A stretch of 64,000 nt of DNA from JBJXFE01 sp046153875 (GTDB lineage Bacteria; Planctomycetota; Phycisphaerae; Phycisphaerales; UBA1924): NCBI GenBank assembly GCA_046153875.1, contig JBJXFE010000057.1, positions 62,001 through 126,000 on the forward strand. The letters are read 5' to 3'. The position numbers and the translations under genes were made by a program. Below, one piece after another: positions 1 through 8,375 of the stretch (within the stretch, counting starts at the first letter, position 1; each line of letters begins with the position of its first letter). The notes under the pieces were generated by a model. It was given only the letters and a program-made list of their open reading frames with translations, was not told where the DNA came from and searched no databases.

Positions 1-614
1 ACGGGGTCCCAGTTCACGAGACGCTTCCCGCGGTAGATCAGCCCGTCTTTGAAGAGCCGGAAGAACGCCTCGTACACCGCGCGGGCGCACTGCTCGTCCA
101 TCGTGAACCGCTGACGGGCCCAGTCGCACGAGCAACCCATCGCCTTGAGCTGCCCGGTGATCGTCGCCTCGTACTCGTCCTTGAACGACTGGACGATCGC
201 GACGAACTCCTCGCGCTTCATCGACTCGCGCAGCGGGCCCTTGAGCTTGCCGTCCTTCCGCAGCCGCCGCTCGACCACGGCCTGCGTCGCGATCCCCGCG
301 TGGTCGGTGCCGGGCATCCACAGGGTTTCGAACCCCATCATGCGCCGGGCCCGCACCAGCACGTCCTGGAGCGTGTTGTTCAGCGCGTGCCCGAGGTGCA
401 GCCGGTCCGTGACGTTCGGCGGCGGGATGACGATGCAGTAGGGCTCTGCCTCGCCCCGCAGCACCCGCCCCGGGTCCGCGTGGAAGGCCCCGGAACGCTC
501 CCAGAGCTCCCTGATCCGGGGTTCATGATCGGACGGGCGGTACTTTGTCGGCATCCCACCCGGATCGTCCGGCACGGGCGTCGCGGCGGACGGGTCTGTT
601 GGGCTTCCGGTCAT
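1..614 (-). CDS. valS: Valyl-tRNA synthetase, N-terminal part (runs off the window)
   Basis: Class I aminoacyl-tRNA synthetase that charges tRNA-Val in the cytoplasm. Reading the minus strand from the ATG at 612-614 gives an open frame to the window edge (about 204 residues). The HIGH-type ATP-binding signature reads PPPNVTDRLHLGHAL, which is the ValS form (PPPNVTG.LH.GHA) rather than the IleS or LeuS form, although a D replaces the usual G. MPGTDHAGIATQ and NWDPV follow as expected for the ValS Rossmann core. The 3' part, with KMSKS, the editing domain and the anticodon domain, lies outside the window. It is divergent from the TPR gene starting 35 bp away. Identity is confident; only the exact start is open. 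Confidence 0.93.
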   Translation of the reverse strand, partial: MTGSPTDPSAATPVPDDPGGMPTKYRPSDHEPRIRELWERSGAFHADPGRVLRGEAEPYCIVIPPPNVTDRLHLGHALNNTLQDVLVRARRMMGFETLWMPGTDHAGIATQAVVERRLRKDGKLKGPLRESMKREEFVAIVQSFKDEYEATITGQLKAMGCSCDWARQRFTMDEQCARAVYEAFFRLFKDGLIYRGKRLVNWDP

Positions 615-648
615 GGAGGATCGATCGTAGTCGGGCCGATATCCTGAC

Positions 649-1704
649 ATGATGCGAGCGCCCTCGATGGAGACCCCGTACGGCGAGCTCAAGCCCCCGC
701 GCGGGCCGCGGATCGAGCGCCCCGTCATCGCGCTCGCCTTGGTGGCGGGCCTGGCGGTCCTGACCACGCTGCTCTGGCGCGCCGGCGTCTGGAGCCCCCG
801 GCAGGCCAACGGCGGGCAGCCCGGGGCTACCCACGCCCAGCCGTCGTACAAGTCCATCGCCGCGTCGCTCGAAGCGGCCCAGACGTATCTGAAGCTCCGT
901 GACCTGGCGAAGGCCGAGGCCGTGCTCCGCGAATCGGTCAGGCGATTCTCGGAGGATCAGGAACTGCGGGTGCTGTACGCCCAGACCCTGATGGAGATGA
1001 AGAAGCCGGGCGAGGCGTACGAGCAGTACGTCGCCGCCCTGACGATCGGCCCCCGCACGCACGAGCTGGAGTTCGCCGCGGGCACGATGGCAAACATGTC
1101 CGGTCAGCCCGGCCGCGCGGTGGAGCACTACTCCGCGGCCCAGGCGGCCCAGCCCGCCAACGCGACGTACGCCCTTTACCTCGCACAGGTGCAGCGCAAG
1201 ACGGGTGAGACCCAGGCGGCCAAGGCCAACCTGCTAATGGCCGCAAACCTCCAGCCCGACGACGCGACCGCGTGGGGGACGCTCGCGGACATCGCGCTGC
1301 AGGAGAACAACATTGAGATCGCGCTGCAGCACCTGAAGAAGGCGCGCGAGCTGCAGCCCGATGTCACCGCGTGGCGGCTCATCGAGGCCCGGGCGCTCAA
1401 GCGCAAGGGCGACCCGGAGACGGCCCTGATCGTGCTCCTGGCGATCAACGACGCGGAGCGAAGCCAGACCCCGATCCTGCGGCTCATCGCCGAGAGCTAC
1501 GGGATGCTCGACCGGTCTGCCGACGCGGCGGCCACCTACGCCGAGGCTTCCGACGCCAACCCCACGGACAAGGACCTGGCGTACGAGGCCGGCGTGTGGT
1601 TCGCCCGGGCGGACCAGAAGGACAAGGCGCGTGCGTACGGGACGCGCGCGATGCGGCTGGGACACGAGCACGCGGTGAAGCTGCTCGAAAAACTCGGGAA
1701 GTGA
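649..1704 (+). CDS. Membrane-anchored TPR protein
   Basis: 351 residues. A short cytoplasmic N-terminus is followed by one hydrophobic segment (about residues 26-45, VIALALVAGLAVLTTLLW) and then tetratricopeptide repeats from about residue 65 to the end. Recognisable TPR units include YLKLRDLAKAEAVLRES and ENNIEIALQHLKKARELQP. The topology suggests a single-pass protein with a periplasmic TPR scaffold for protein-protein contacts. No enzymatic domain is visible. Two adjacent ATGs (649 and 652) could start it and neither has a strong ribosome binding site. Function unknown; the TPR assignment is from the repeat pattern. Confidence 0.85.
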   Translation: MMRAPSMETPYGELKPPRGPRIERPVIALALVAGLAVLTTLLWRAGVWSPRQANGGQPGATHAQPSYKSIAASLEAAQTYLKLRDLAKAEAVLRESVRRFSEDQELRVLYAQTLMEMKKPGEAYEQYVAALTIGPRTHELEFAAGTMANMSGQPGRAVEHYSAAQAAQPANATYALYLAQVQRKTGETQAAKANLLMAANLQPDDATAWGTLADIALQENNIEIALQHLKKARELQPDVTAWRLIEARALKRKGDPETALIVLLAINDAERSQTPILRLIAESYGMLDRSADAAATYAEASDANPTDKDLAYEAGVWFARADQKDKARAYGTRAMRLGHEHAVKLLEKLGK

Positions 1705-1748
1705 TCGATCGAACGGGCCGGTGGCGCGAACCGTACCGTCATCACGGC

Positions 1749-2216
1749 ATGGACGGATGGCGCCCGAGATGCAACGGCTGCGCGTACGACCTGACTGGTG
1801 CGGTGATCGACCGCTCCTCGGGCTTGGGGAAGTGCCCCGAATGCGGCGGGCCGTTTCATCCACTCGACGTGTCAACGCCGCCGGTCAAGAGCCCGCTTCT
1901 GTGGCAATGGAGTTTGGGAGTTCTGATCCCGTCGATCGTGCCGATGGCCGGGGTCGCGCTCTTCCTCGTGTGGACACCCTACGCGTACGCGTGGATGATG
2001 ACGACTCTGATCCTGTCGCCCCTGCTCGTCGTATTCGCGGTCGCCGAGCCCGTTCGTCGGCATCGGCGTCTCGTTCGATCCTCTCTCGAAGCCCGCGTCA
2101 AGCGCCGCATGCTGCTTTGGATGTGCATTCTCGCGGTGGCTATCAACGTCGCGATCCTGGTCGCTTCATGGGTCGGGGCGACTTTGGTGATGCTGAGAGC
2201 GATCGTGGACGTTTAA
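1749..2216 (+). CDS. Small zinc-ribbon membrane protein
   Basis: 155 residues from the ATG at 1749. The N-terminus has paired Cys motifs CNGCAYDL and CPECGGPF, forming a probable zinc ribbon of the kind that heads many planctomycete membrane proteins. Three hydrophobic segments follow (around residues 50-70, 74-92 and 118-145). Reading upstream in the same frame overlaps the TPR gene and has no start linked to a ribosome binding site, so the ATG just before the Cys motif is preferred. Two more proteins with the same head occur in this window (40495 and 47489). Function unknown; the family style is recognised, the substrate is not. Confidence 0.8.
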   Translation: MDGWRPRCNGCAYDLTGAVIDRSSGLGKCPECGGPFHPLDVSTPPVKSPLLWQWSLGVLIPSIVPMAGVALFLVWTPYAYAWMMTTLILSPLLVVFAVAEPVRRHRRLVRSSLEARVKRRMLLWMCILAVAINVAILVASWVGATLVMLRAIVDV

Positions 2217-2223
2217 CGCACCT

Positions 2224-2970
2224 TCACGCGAGCCACCGGCCGCCGTCGACGCGCAGCACCTCACCCGTGACGTAGTGCGCGTCGAGCGCCAGCCACCGCA
2301 CGACTTCGGCCGCGTCCTCCGGCGTGCCGCTACGGCCCAGGGGCACCCGCGCGACATACGCGGCCTGGGCCGCCGGGTCGGACTCGTACCCCCTCTCCGG
2401 GAAGGCCACGACGCCGGGGGCGACGGCGTTCACGCGGACACGCGGGGCGAGGTCGCGGGAGAGCGTGCGGACCATCTCGACCAGCGCGGCCTTGGACATC
2501 GAGTAGGCCGCGAAATCCCGACGCGGACGGCCCAGCGCGTGCATGTCCGCCATCGCCACGATCGCGCCACCTCCGGGGAGCGGCGACGCAGCCAGGCGCG
2601 GCGCCAGGTGCTTCGACAGCAGCAGCGGGGCCGCGGCGTTGACGCGGTAGAAGCGGAGCAACGCTTCGGCCGTCAGATCGCGCGTCGGCGTCGGCCCGTA
2701 AACCGATGCGTTATGCACCAGCACGTCCAGCCTTGGCAGCTCGCGCCCAAGCCGCGTGCCGAGCGAATCGACGGCGGAAAGGTCATCGAAGTCCAGCCGT
2801 TCGAGCTTCACGCCCGCGCCGGCGGTGGTGAGTTCGCGTTCGGCGGAACAGGCGTCGTCCGCGCTCGTGTTGAATGTCAGAACCAGGTCGCACCCGGCCC
2901 GGGCGAACGCCCGCGCGATCGCCAGGCCGACGCGACGAGTCCCGCCGGTGATGAGGACGACGGGCTTCAC
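2224..2970 (-). CDS. SDR-family NAD(P)-dependent oxidoreductase, pteridine reductase/FolM-like
   Basis: 248 residues of classical short-chain dehydrogenase. The Rossmann nucleotide site TGGTRRVG is at residues 8-15, HNAS at about 87-90, and the catalytic Tyr and Lys lie in YSMSK near residue 156. The C-terminus VTGEVLRVDGG is typical of SDRs. The TGGTRRVG and HNAS forms, and the DGGRWLA ending, resemble the pteridine reductase/dihydromonapterin reductase (FolM, PTR1) branch more than FabG, so reduction of a pterin cofactor is a reasonable guess. The serine of the catalytic triad is replaced (MADMHA region), as often seen in the PTR1 branch. It ends 8 bp from the convergent zinc-ribbon gene. 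Confidence 0.88.
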   Translation of the reverse strand: MKPVVLITGGTRRVGLAIARAFARAGCDLVLTFNTSADDACSAERELTTAGAGVKLERLDFDDLSAVDSLGTRLGRELPRLDVLVHNASVYGPTPTRDLTAEALLRFYRVNAAAPLLLSKHLAPRLAASPLPGGGAIVAMADMHALGRPRRDFAAYSMSKAALVEMVRTLSRDLAPRVRVNAVAPGVVAFPERGYESDPAAQAAYVARVPLGRSGTPEDAAEVVRWLALDAHYVTGEVLRVDGGRWLA

Positions 2971-2974
2971 GGGT

Positions 2975-3268
2975 TCAGCGCTCCCCGTCCGTGTCCGGCG
3001 GCCCGTCCTCGTCGTCCTCCCGAGGCAGCGGCTGGGCCCGGCGACCCGCCTCGGCCCATGCGTCCGCGATCGGTTTGCGGCGGCGCTGGTCGTGGTGCTC
3101 GCGGAGCTCGCGCATCCGCATCGTGTGCCGGTGGAACACCGCGCCCGCCACGGCGAGCACCAGCACGCCGATGATCGCGAGGATGAGCCAGAGCTGGGCC
3201 GCCGAGCCGAAGAGCGACTGATGCGTCGGCGCGCCCGGCGTGGGGGTCTGGGCCAGCAGGCAGGTCAC
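2975..3268 (-). CDS. Small single-pass membrane protein
   Basis: 97 residues. A short N-terminal stretch precedes one strong transmembrane segment (about residues 27-46, LWLILAIIGVLVLAVAGAVF), then a charged cytoplasmic tail rich in Arg, His, Asp and Glu. It ends 4 bp before the start of the SDR gene on the same strand, so the two are probably co-transcribed. I do not recognise a family. It is kept because the spacing, the membrane segment and the codon bias all look genuine. Confidence 0.68.
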   Translation of the reverse strand: MTCLLAQTPTPGAPTHQSLFGSAAQLWLILAIIGVLVLAVAGAVFHRHTMRMRELREHHDQRRRKPIADAWAEAGRRAQPLPREDDEDGPPDTDGER

Positions 3269-3346
3269 GCCGGCACTATACGCGGAGCGGAATCCGTGAG
3301 CGCCCGCGCGCGGCCCGAAGCCCCCGCGATCTTCAAGTCCGTCGGT

Positions 3347-3895
3347 CTATCCCGCCGCGCTCCCGCCCCGATCGTCGGCGCGGCCGCTGGGCTCGGTCGG
3401 CCCTCCCGTCGCGGATGACGGCGCGAGTTCGGACGCCAGCACGGTGCGCCCACCGATCCGCACGATCCCGGCCTCGCGCCCGGCCTCGCGCAGCAGTTCG
3501 GCGAGTTGGGCGTCATCAACGACCGCCGCGCCGGCGCTGCCCCGAAAGACGACGCGATCAAGGATCGACGCGTCGGCATGGACCAGGCTCGTGGTGAGGA
3601 TCGTTGAGCCGGAGGCCGTCGATCCTTCCGCATCGCGAACCGTGGTTCCAGCGATCCGCGAGGCGCCGCCGGCCGTGCCCCGCGTCGCGCCGACGTACGC
3701 CGCGCTCCCGCCCAGAGCGACGACGGCAAAGACCGCGGCCGCCCGACCGGTCCGGCGGCGGCGCACGCGTTCCCTCTGCACGCCCAGGAGCAGCGGCAGC
3801 ATCGCGTCGCGGCGTCCCTGTCCCGCGGCCGTCAGTTCCACGGTGTCACTGGGGAACAGGCTCATCGCGTCCTCGTCCCGCTCACGGGTGGTCAT
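3347..3895 (-). CDS. Putative anti-sigma-like membrane protein
   Basis: 182 residues from the ATG at 3895, which overlaps the last 14 bp of the ECF sigma gene, a typical sigma/anti-sigma coupling. A charged N-terminal half (with RERVRRRRTG) precedes a single membrane segment (about residues 46-64, AAAVFAVVALGGSAAYVGA); an extracytoplasmic tail of about 115 residues follows. No HxxxCxxC zinc-binding anti-sigma motif is visible, so the anti-sigma role rests on gene order and topology only. An in-frame upstream extension to 4294 is merely the sigma gene read in another frame. Alternative: an unrelated envelope protein controlled by the sigma factor. Confidence 0.7.
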   Translation of the reverse strand: MTTRERDEDAMSLFPSDTVELTAAGQGRRDAMLPLLLGVQRERVRRRRTGRAAAVFAVVALGGSAAYVGATRGTAGGASRIAGTTVRDAEGSTASGSTILTTSLVHADASILDRVVFRGSAGAAVVDDAQLAELLREAGREAGIVRIGGRTVLASELAPSSATGGPTEPSGRADDRGGSAAG

Positions 3896-4481
3896 CGAAC
3901 GCCTCCTTCGCCAGAGTTCTGAGCCGGCCGAGCGTTCTGCGGATCCGGCCGTGGGCCGAATCCCCGCTGACGCCCGAAGTCGATCCCGCCGCGTCGAGCG
4001 TGGCCCCACGAAAGAACCGCATGCCCAGGAGCCTGGCCTCCTCCGCCGGGAGTTCCGCGAGGCGGGCCCGCACCCAGGCGATCCGCTCGTCGAGGGCAGT
4101 GGTCTCGGCGGCGTCGCCCGTGGGCGCGGGGCCGATGCTGACGAGCCGCTCGCGCGCCGTTCGCCGCGATTCTCGGCGCAGCAGGTCGAGCGCCGTCGTA
4201 TGGACGACGCGAGACAACCACCGCGCGATGTCCGCTTCGGTGGGCATAGGCCGGATGGATCGCGCGACCTTGAGCATGGTCTCCTGCACCACATCCAGGC
4301 AGAACGACTCGTCCCGTCGGGTCAGCGATCGGGCCTGGGCGAACACGGGATCGAACCAGCGCGCGTAGAACGCGGCGAGGGCTTGCCCGTCGCCGCGCGC
4401 CACGGCTCGCGTCAGTTCCCCTGCGGACCGCTCCGTCGGCCCCGCGGCCTGTGGACCGGTCCGCCCCGGTCCGTCCGGCAC
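3882..4481 (-). CDS. ECF-type RNA polymerase sigma factor
   Basis: 199 residues. Region 2 is clear, with AFYARWFDPVFAQARSLTRRD followed by the core-binding helix DVVQETMLKVA; region 4 has the helix-turn-helix layout RFFRGATLDAAG...AHGRIRRTLGRLR. Length and order fit group 4 (ECF) sigma-70 factors. The start is a GTG at 4481 preceded by GGGAG at good spacing. It lies 24 bp downstream of the secreted coiled-coil gene and overlaps the membrane gene that follows, so all three look like one operon that senses and answers an envelope signal. Region 4 is somewhat degenerate, so the ECF subgroup cannot be named. Confidence 0.87.
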   Translation of the reverse strand: MPDGPGRTGPQAAGPTERSAGELTRAVARGDGQALAAFYARWFDPVFAQARSLTRRDESFCLDVVQETMLKVARSIRPMPTEADIARWLSRVVHTTALDLLRRESRRTARERLVSIGPAPTGDAAETTALDERIAWVRARLAELPAEEARLLGMRFFRGATLDAAGSTSGVSGDSAHGRIRRTLGRLRTLAKEAFDDHP

Positions 4482-4505
4482 TGGTCGGCTCCCGTCGTGC
4501 GGCGA

Positions 4506-5594
4506 TCAGCGTGTTCCCGTGGTCTCCATCTTCTTCAGCTCCGCGCGGAGGCTGTTGAGCGTGCCCTCGACCTCCTTGATCTTCTGCCGCAACTGGTCCG
4601 GGGTCATCTGGCCCCCCCGGGGCGACGCCCGCGTCCCATCCCGCCACACTTCCAGTTGCTGAACGCTCAGGTCCACCGCGATCTTGGCCCGCGAGACGTT
4701 CGCCCGGCGCTGGTCGATCGCCAGCTTGGCCCGGGCCACGTCGCCCGCGCTGACGTGCCCTTCCTTGGCGAGCAACTCGGCCTGCTCGAACTCCGTGATA
4801 GCGAACTCGACCTCCGAAGCGGCCGCCTGCATGTCCACCTGCGCCCGCGCGAGGTTCGCCTCCAGTTCCGACTCCTTCGCCCGCGAGTGGCCGGCGGCGG
4901 AGCGGTACCGGTCCATGTCGCCCTGCATCGCGCCGATCAGCCGTTGGACCGCCCCGGTCTGCTCGTGCGACCCGCGGATGACGAGGACCCCCGACTCCGG
5001 GTGGAACTTCATCTCCGGGTCCCGATTGCCGCCGCCCATGGTCAGGGCCGTCTGGACCGCGGTCAGCAGCGACGTGGCGTCGGACTTCGCCCCGGGCGCC
5101 TCCGGCGTGCCCGGCGGGACCTCCAGCAGCGACCGCAGCGAAAACACGGCCAGGTCCAGGTCGCCCGCCCCATCGTTCGCCGGCTTCCCGCTCGAGGCCA
5201 CCCTCACGGACCTGTACGAGCGGATCACGAAGACGGGCGCGGCCCCGGCCTGCGGCGTCGAGCTCACGGAGATCTTGCCGTCCGCCAGCTCCAGGTGCTC
5301 CAGGAGCGCGACAGCTGCCTCGACCGCGACCCCCTTGAGCGTGATCGACGGCAGCTCAAGGTCGGCCTCGCCCGAGAGGACGATGTTCACCGGCTCGTTC
5401 CGCACCGAGTTGCGCAGGCTCGTGACGTACTCCTTGAGAAACCCGCCCTTGAAGTCCACGGTGATCCGGGCCGCGATCTCGGGCTGTTTCCCGTCTTGTC
5501 CTTCGTTCTGCCCCCAGGCGAGCGGCGCCGAGGCGGCCAGCGCGGTCAACCCGGCCACGGCCAGGAGTCCTGTTCGTCCGAGAGTGCTTCGCAT
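4506..5594 (-). CDS. Secreted protein with STN-like N-terminal part and coiled coil
   Basis: 362 residues from the ATG at 5594, chosen because AAAGGAGA lies 7-8 bases upstream; an earlier TTG would place this site inside the gene. A signal peptide (LLAVAGLTALAASAPLAWG) is followed by a segment beginning ITVDFKGGFLKEYVTSL with alternating strands and helices that resembles secretin/TonB short N-terminal domains. FHPESGVLVIRGSHEQ is also reminiscent of secretin N-domains. From about residue 230 to the end it is strongly helical and charged (coiled coil). First gene of the sigma/anti-sigma run, so it may be the periplasmic partner of that system. Function unknown. Confidence 0.78.
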   Translation of the reverse strand: MRSTLGRTGLLAVAGLTALAASAPLAWGQNEGQDGKQPEIAARITVDFKGGFLKEYVTSLRNSVRNEPVNIVLSGEADLELPSITLKGVAVEAAVALLEHLELADGKISVSSTPQAGAAPVFVIRSYRSVRVASSGKPANDGAGDLDLAVFSLRSLLEVPPGTPEAPGAKSDATSLLTAVQTALTMGGGNRDPEMKFHPESGVLVIRGSHEQTGAVQRLIGAMQGDMDRYRSAAGHSRAKESELEANLARAQVDMQAAASEVEFAITEFEQAELLAKEGHVSAGDVARAKLAIDQRRANVSRAKIAVDLSVQQLEVWRDGTRASPRGGQMTPDQLRQKIKEVEGTLNSLRAELKKMETTGTR

Positions 5595-5759
5595 GATCGT
5601 GTCTCCTTTCAATGCGACGCGATCGGCGCCGCTGGATACATGGTCTGCTGGTCCGACAGGAGTACCAACGCCGCGGAAGCGCCGCTTCGGCGCAAACTCG
5701 CGCGCTTTGTGTCCGCTTCCCTGTGCCGTGTAACCCGTACCCTGCCCCTATACTCCGCC

Positions 5760-6903
5760 ATGCACTACGACGCTCACCAGCCGGTCATCGACGACCTTGA
5801 GGCGCGGATCACAACCATCCGCGACTCTCTTTAACTACGACTCCAAGCTCGCCCAGGTCAAAGCACTCGAGGATGAGATGGCCGGCGCGGGGTTCTGGGA
5901 CAGCCAGGACCGCGCCAAGAAGGTCGTTGCGCAGGCGAAGGCCTTCAAGGCGCAGACCGAGCCGATCAAGGATGCCTCCGCGCGCCTCGAGGACGCCAAG
6001 GTCGCGTACCAGATGGCCCGCGAGGGGGGGGACAAGGACCTGCTGGCCGAAGCCGACGAGGCGCTCTTCAAGCTCCAGGGGCGGATGAAGAAGATCGAGC
6101 TCCAATCGCTCCTCTCGGGCCGGCACGACCACCGCAACGCGTTCCTCACCATCACCGCGGGGGTCGGCGGGACCGAGGCCCAGGACTGGACCGAGATGCT
6201 CTTCCGCATGTACCTGTACTACTGCGAGAAGATGGGCTTCGACGTCGAGGAAGTGGACAAGGGCTTCGGGCCGGAGGTCGGGCTGGACTCGGTGACGCTC
6301 TTCGTCAAGGGGCCATACGCCTTCGGGTACCTCAACTGCGAGCGCGGGTCGCACCGCCTGGCCCGGGTCTCGCCGTTCAATGCCCAGGGCAAGCGGCAGA
6401 CGAGCTTCGCCACGGTCGAGGTCACGCCGGAGATCGAAGAGGTCGCCGTCGAGATCCCCGAGCGGGACCTGGAGATCATCGGGTTCGTCCGGGCCTCCGG
6501 GCCGGGCGGGCAGAACGTCAACAAGGTCGCCACCGCGGTCCGCATCATCCACAAGCCGACCGGCATCATGGTGGTGTCGAATACGTTCAAGGACCAGTCG
6601 CAGAACAGAAAGCAGGCGATGTCGATCCTGCTGGCGAAGCTCCAGCAGATCGAGGACGACCGGCGCGCCAAGGAGCTCGACGCCGCCACGGGCGGGGCCG
6701 TGGACCGCGGCTGGGGCACGCAGATCCGCTCGTACGTCTTCTACGACAACCGCGTGAAGGACCACCGGACCAACTACGAGTCGCGCAACTACGAAGAAGT
6801 CCTCCGCGGCGACATCCAGGACTTCATCGACGCGGAGCTCAACCGGCGGCGTCAGGAAAAAGAGAAGGCCCGGAGTTCGCCCGCGGCGCCCGCGAAGGCC
6901 TGA
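5760..6903 (+). CDS. prfB: Peptide chain release factor 2, expressed through a +1 frameshift
   Basis: RF2 terminates translation at UGA and UAA. The ATG at 5760 opens a 24-codon frame (MHYDAHQPVIDDLEARI...) ending in CTT TAA at 5829-5834; a +1 slip on CTT continues in frame as NYDSKLAQV to the stop at 6901-6903, for about 380 residues. With the frameshift, the codon-recognition motif SPF falls at residues 204-206 and the catalytic GGQ at 249-251, one residue from the E. coli RF2 positions, which supports this start over the in-frame TTG at 5797. RF1 would carry PxT instead of SPF. The shift site is odd (see the separate entry): its stop is UAA and no Shine-Dalgarno-like stimulator precedes it. 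Confidence 0.94.
5817..5836 (+). promoter_or_regulatory. Programmed +1 frameshift site of prfB with a UAA stop
   Basis: The slip sequence is CTT TAA C (5829-5835). In the well-studied RF2 autoregulation the site is CTT TGA C, and an AGGGGG-type Shine-Dalgarno element just upstream stimulates slipping; low RF2 slows reading of UGA so the ribosome shifts. Here the stop is TAA and the preceding bases (ATCCGCGACTCT) contain no purine-rich stimulator. UAA is read by both RF1 and RF2, so this site should sense total release-factor supply rather than RF2 alone. The conserved protein reading on both sides makes real frameshifting the best reading; a single-base sequencing error cannot be excluded from the sequence alone. 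Confidence 0.8.
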
Positions 6904-7067
6904 AGGTCCATTCGATCGTGATCTGAGTTCTCGGACGACGCGCGTGCAACAGGCCCGCCGGGGCTTCGCCGACCGGCCCGACAAGCCGCCCGATCAATCG
7001 CGGAAGCAACATTCAGTAACCTGATCGCCGGTCCGCTCCGATAAGCGCTCCGATGGCGAGGCGCCAC

Positions 7068-8267
7068 ATGAGCCCAGGAGCATCACCGGGTGTGCACGGC
7101 GCGGCCCTGCCGATCGTCGTCGGCATGGCCCGGCCCGGCTGCCCGCGGACGCGATGCGCCGCGAGCAGGACGGGCTTGAGCCTGGTCGAAGTCCTCTGCG
7201 GGCTCGCCGTCTCGTCCGTACTGGTCGGCGGGATCGGCAGCGCCCTTGTGTTGTCAGGCCAGGCGATCCCGTCGCGAACGTCGAGCGCTCCGTTGCACGT
7301 CGTTTCGTCCGCCCGTACGGTGGACGGCGTGGCCGCGGAACTGCGGTACGCGATCGACGTCATCGAGCTGGGGGTGCACGCGGTCACGTTCCGCGTCCAC
7401 GACCGCGACGGCGACGGCGAGCCCGAGACCATCCGCTACGCGTGGTCCGGGACCCCGGGCGATCCGCTGACGCGCGCGGTGAACCTGTCCGACGCGGAGT
7501 CGATCGTGCCCGAGGTGGACGACCTCGCCTTCACCTACCAGCGCCGGACGGAGACCGCGACGACCGAGACCAGTGTCACGACGACCTCCCCGGAGGCATT
7601 GCTGGCGTCGTTCACGGGCTGGACCGGGATCACGCCTGTTCAGTCCCAGCTGCAGGTCACGGCGACCACGTGGCTGGTGGAGCTGGCGTCCCTGAACATC
7701 GCGTCGATGCCGGCCGACGCGAAGAACCTCACGATCACGCAGGTCCGGATGAAGCTGAAGAAGCCTTCGAGCGGGGGAGCGGACGTGACCGTCGGCGTGC
7801 ACCTGCCGGACGCCGCCGGGTCCAACGTCCCGCAGTCCACCCCGGTCGGCACTCCCGCGACGGTGCCGCTGGCCGCGATGACGACGTCGTTCGCCTGGGT
7901 GTCGGCGTCGCCGATCGGCGCCGTGTTCGCGACGCCGGTCACCGAGATCATCATCGTGCTTAAGGGCACGAGCACGGGCGGATCGGGGTTCGGTCAATAC
8001 GCGAACACGACCTCGGCGCCGGCGGACGCCAACGTCATGAGGTGGACCACGACCTCCGGATCGAGCTGGCTCCCGTCGGGGAGTCAGCAGGCGAACGACG
8101 CCTACTTCGAGGTCTACGGGACGTACGAAGTTCTCCAGACCCAATCGGTGTCGAGCCAGAAGCACCATCTGGTCGAGGTCGGCGTCGAGCTGGCGGCCAC
8201 CGAGTCCGCGCCGCGCGTGCGGACCACGGCGCACATCCTCAACGAACCGCGCGTGCCGGCGCCCTAG
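7068..8267 (+). CDS. Prepilin-type (type IV pilin-like N-methylation) protein
   Basis: About 399 residues. A positively charged leader is followed by a class III prepilin cleavage signature, TG|LSLVEVLCGLAVSSVLVGG, with the conserved Glu at +5 and a hydrophobic helix, so it is probably processed by prepilin peptidase and placed in a type II secretion or type IV pilus-like system. The large C-terminal part is Thr/Ser-rich and beta-predicted (about residues 150-390). Start choice is uncertain: ATG 7068 has GAGG at good spacing; ATG 7053 and ATG 7125 (which gives a 17-residue leader) are possible. No other pilus gene is nearby, so it may be an orphan pseudopilin. Confidence 0.8.
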   Translation: MSPGASPGVHGAALPIVVGMARPGCPRTRCAASRTGLSLVEVLCGLAVSSVLVGGIGSALVLSGQAIPSRTSSAPLHVVSSARTVDGVAAELRYAIDVIELGVHAVTFRVHDRDGDGEPETIRYAWSGTPGDPLTRAVNLSDAESIVPEVDDLAFTYQRRTETATTETSVTTTSPEALLASFTGWTGITPVQSQLQVTATTWLVELASLNIASMPADAKNLTITQVRMKLKKPSSGGADVTVGVHLPDAAGSNVPQSTPVGTPATVPLAAMTTSFAWVSASPIGAVFATPVTEIIIVLKGTSTGGSGFGQYANTTSAPADANVMRWTTTSGSSWLPSGSQQANDAYFEVYGTYEVLQTQSVSSQKHHLVEVGVELAATESAPRVRTTAHILNEPRVPAP

Positions 8268-8375
8268 GGCGGGCGTGCGCGGCGCGGTCGCGATCACCGC
8301 GGCGGCCGGCCGTCGAAGAACGCCGACCGGCCCGCCACGTTCCGCATCGGCGTGGTCCCCTCTACGATCGCCCGC

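Noticed and set aside
1176..1875. Minus-strand frames opposite the TPR and zinc-ribbon genes
   Set aside because: Arg-rich shadows of well-patterned plus-strand genes; no motif or ribosome binding site.
3444..5834. Long plus-strand frame of 796 codons ending at the prfB frameshift stop
   Set aside because: It is antisense to the sigma operon; only its last 24 codons (from ATG 5760) are real, as the zero frame of prfB.
5797..6903. prfB read without a frameshift from a TTG at 5797
   Set aside because: It would lose the conserved N-terminal helix encoded from ATG 5760 and has no ribosome binding site; the frameshift reading matches RF2 numbering.
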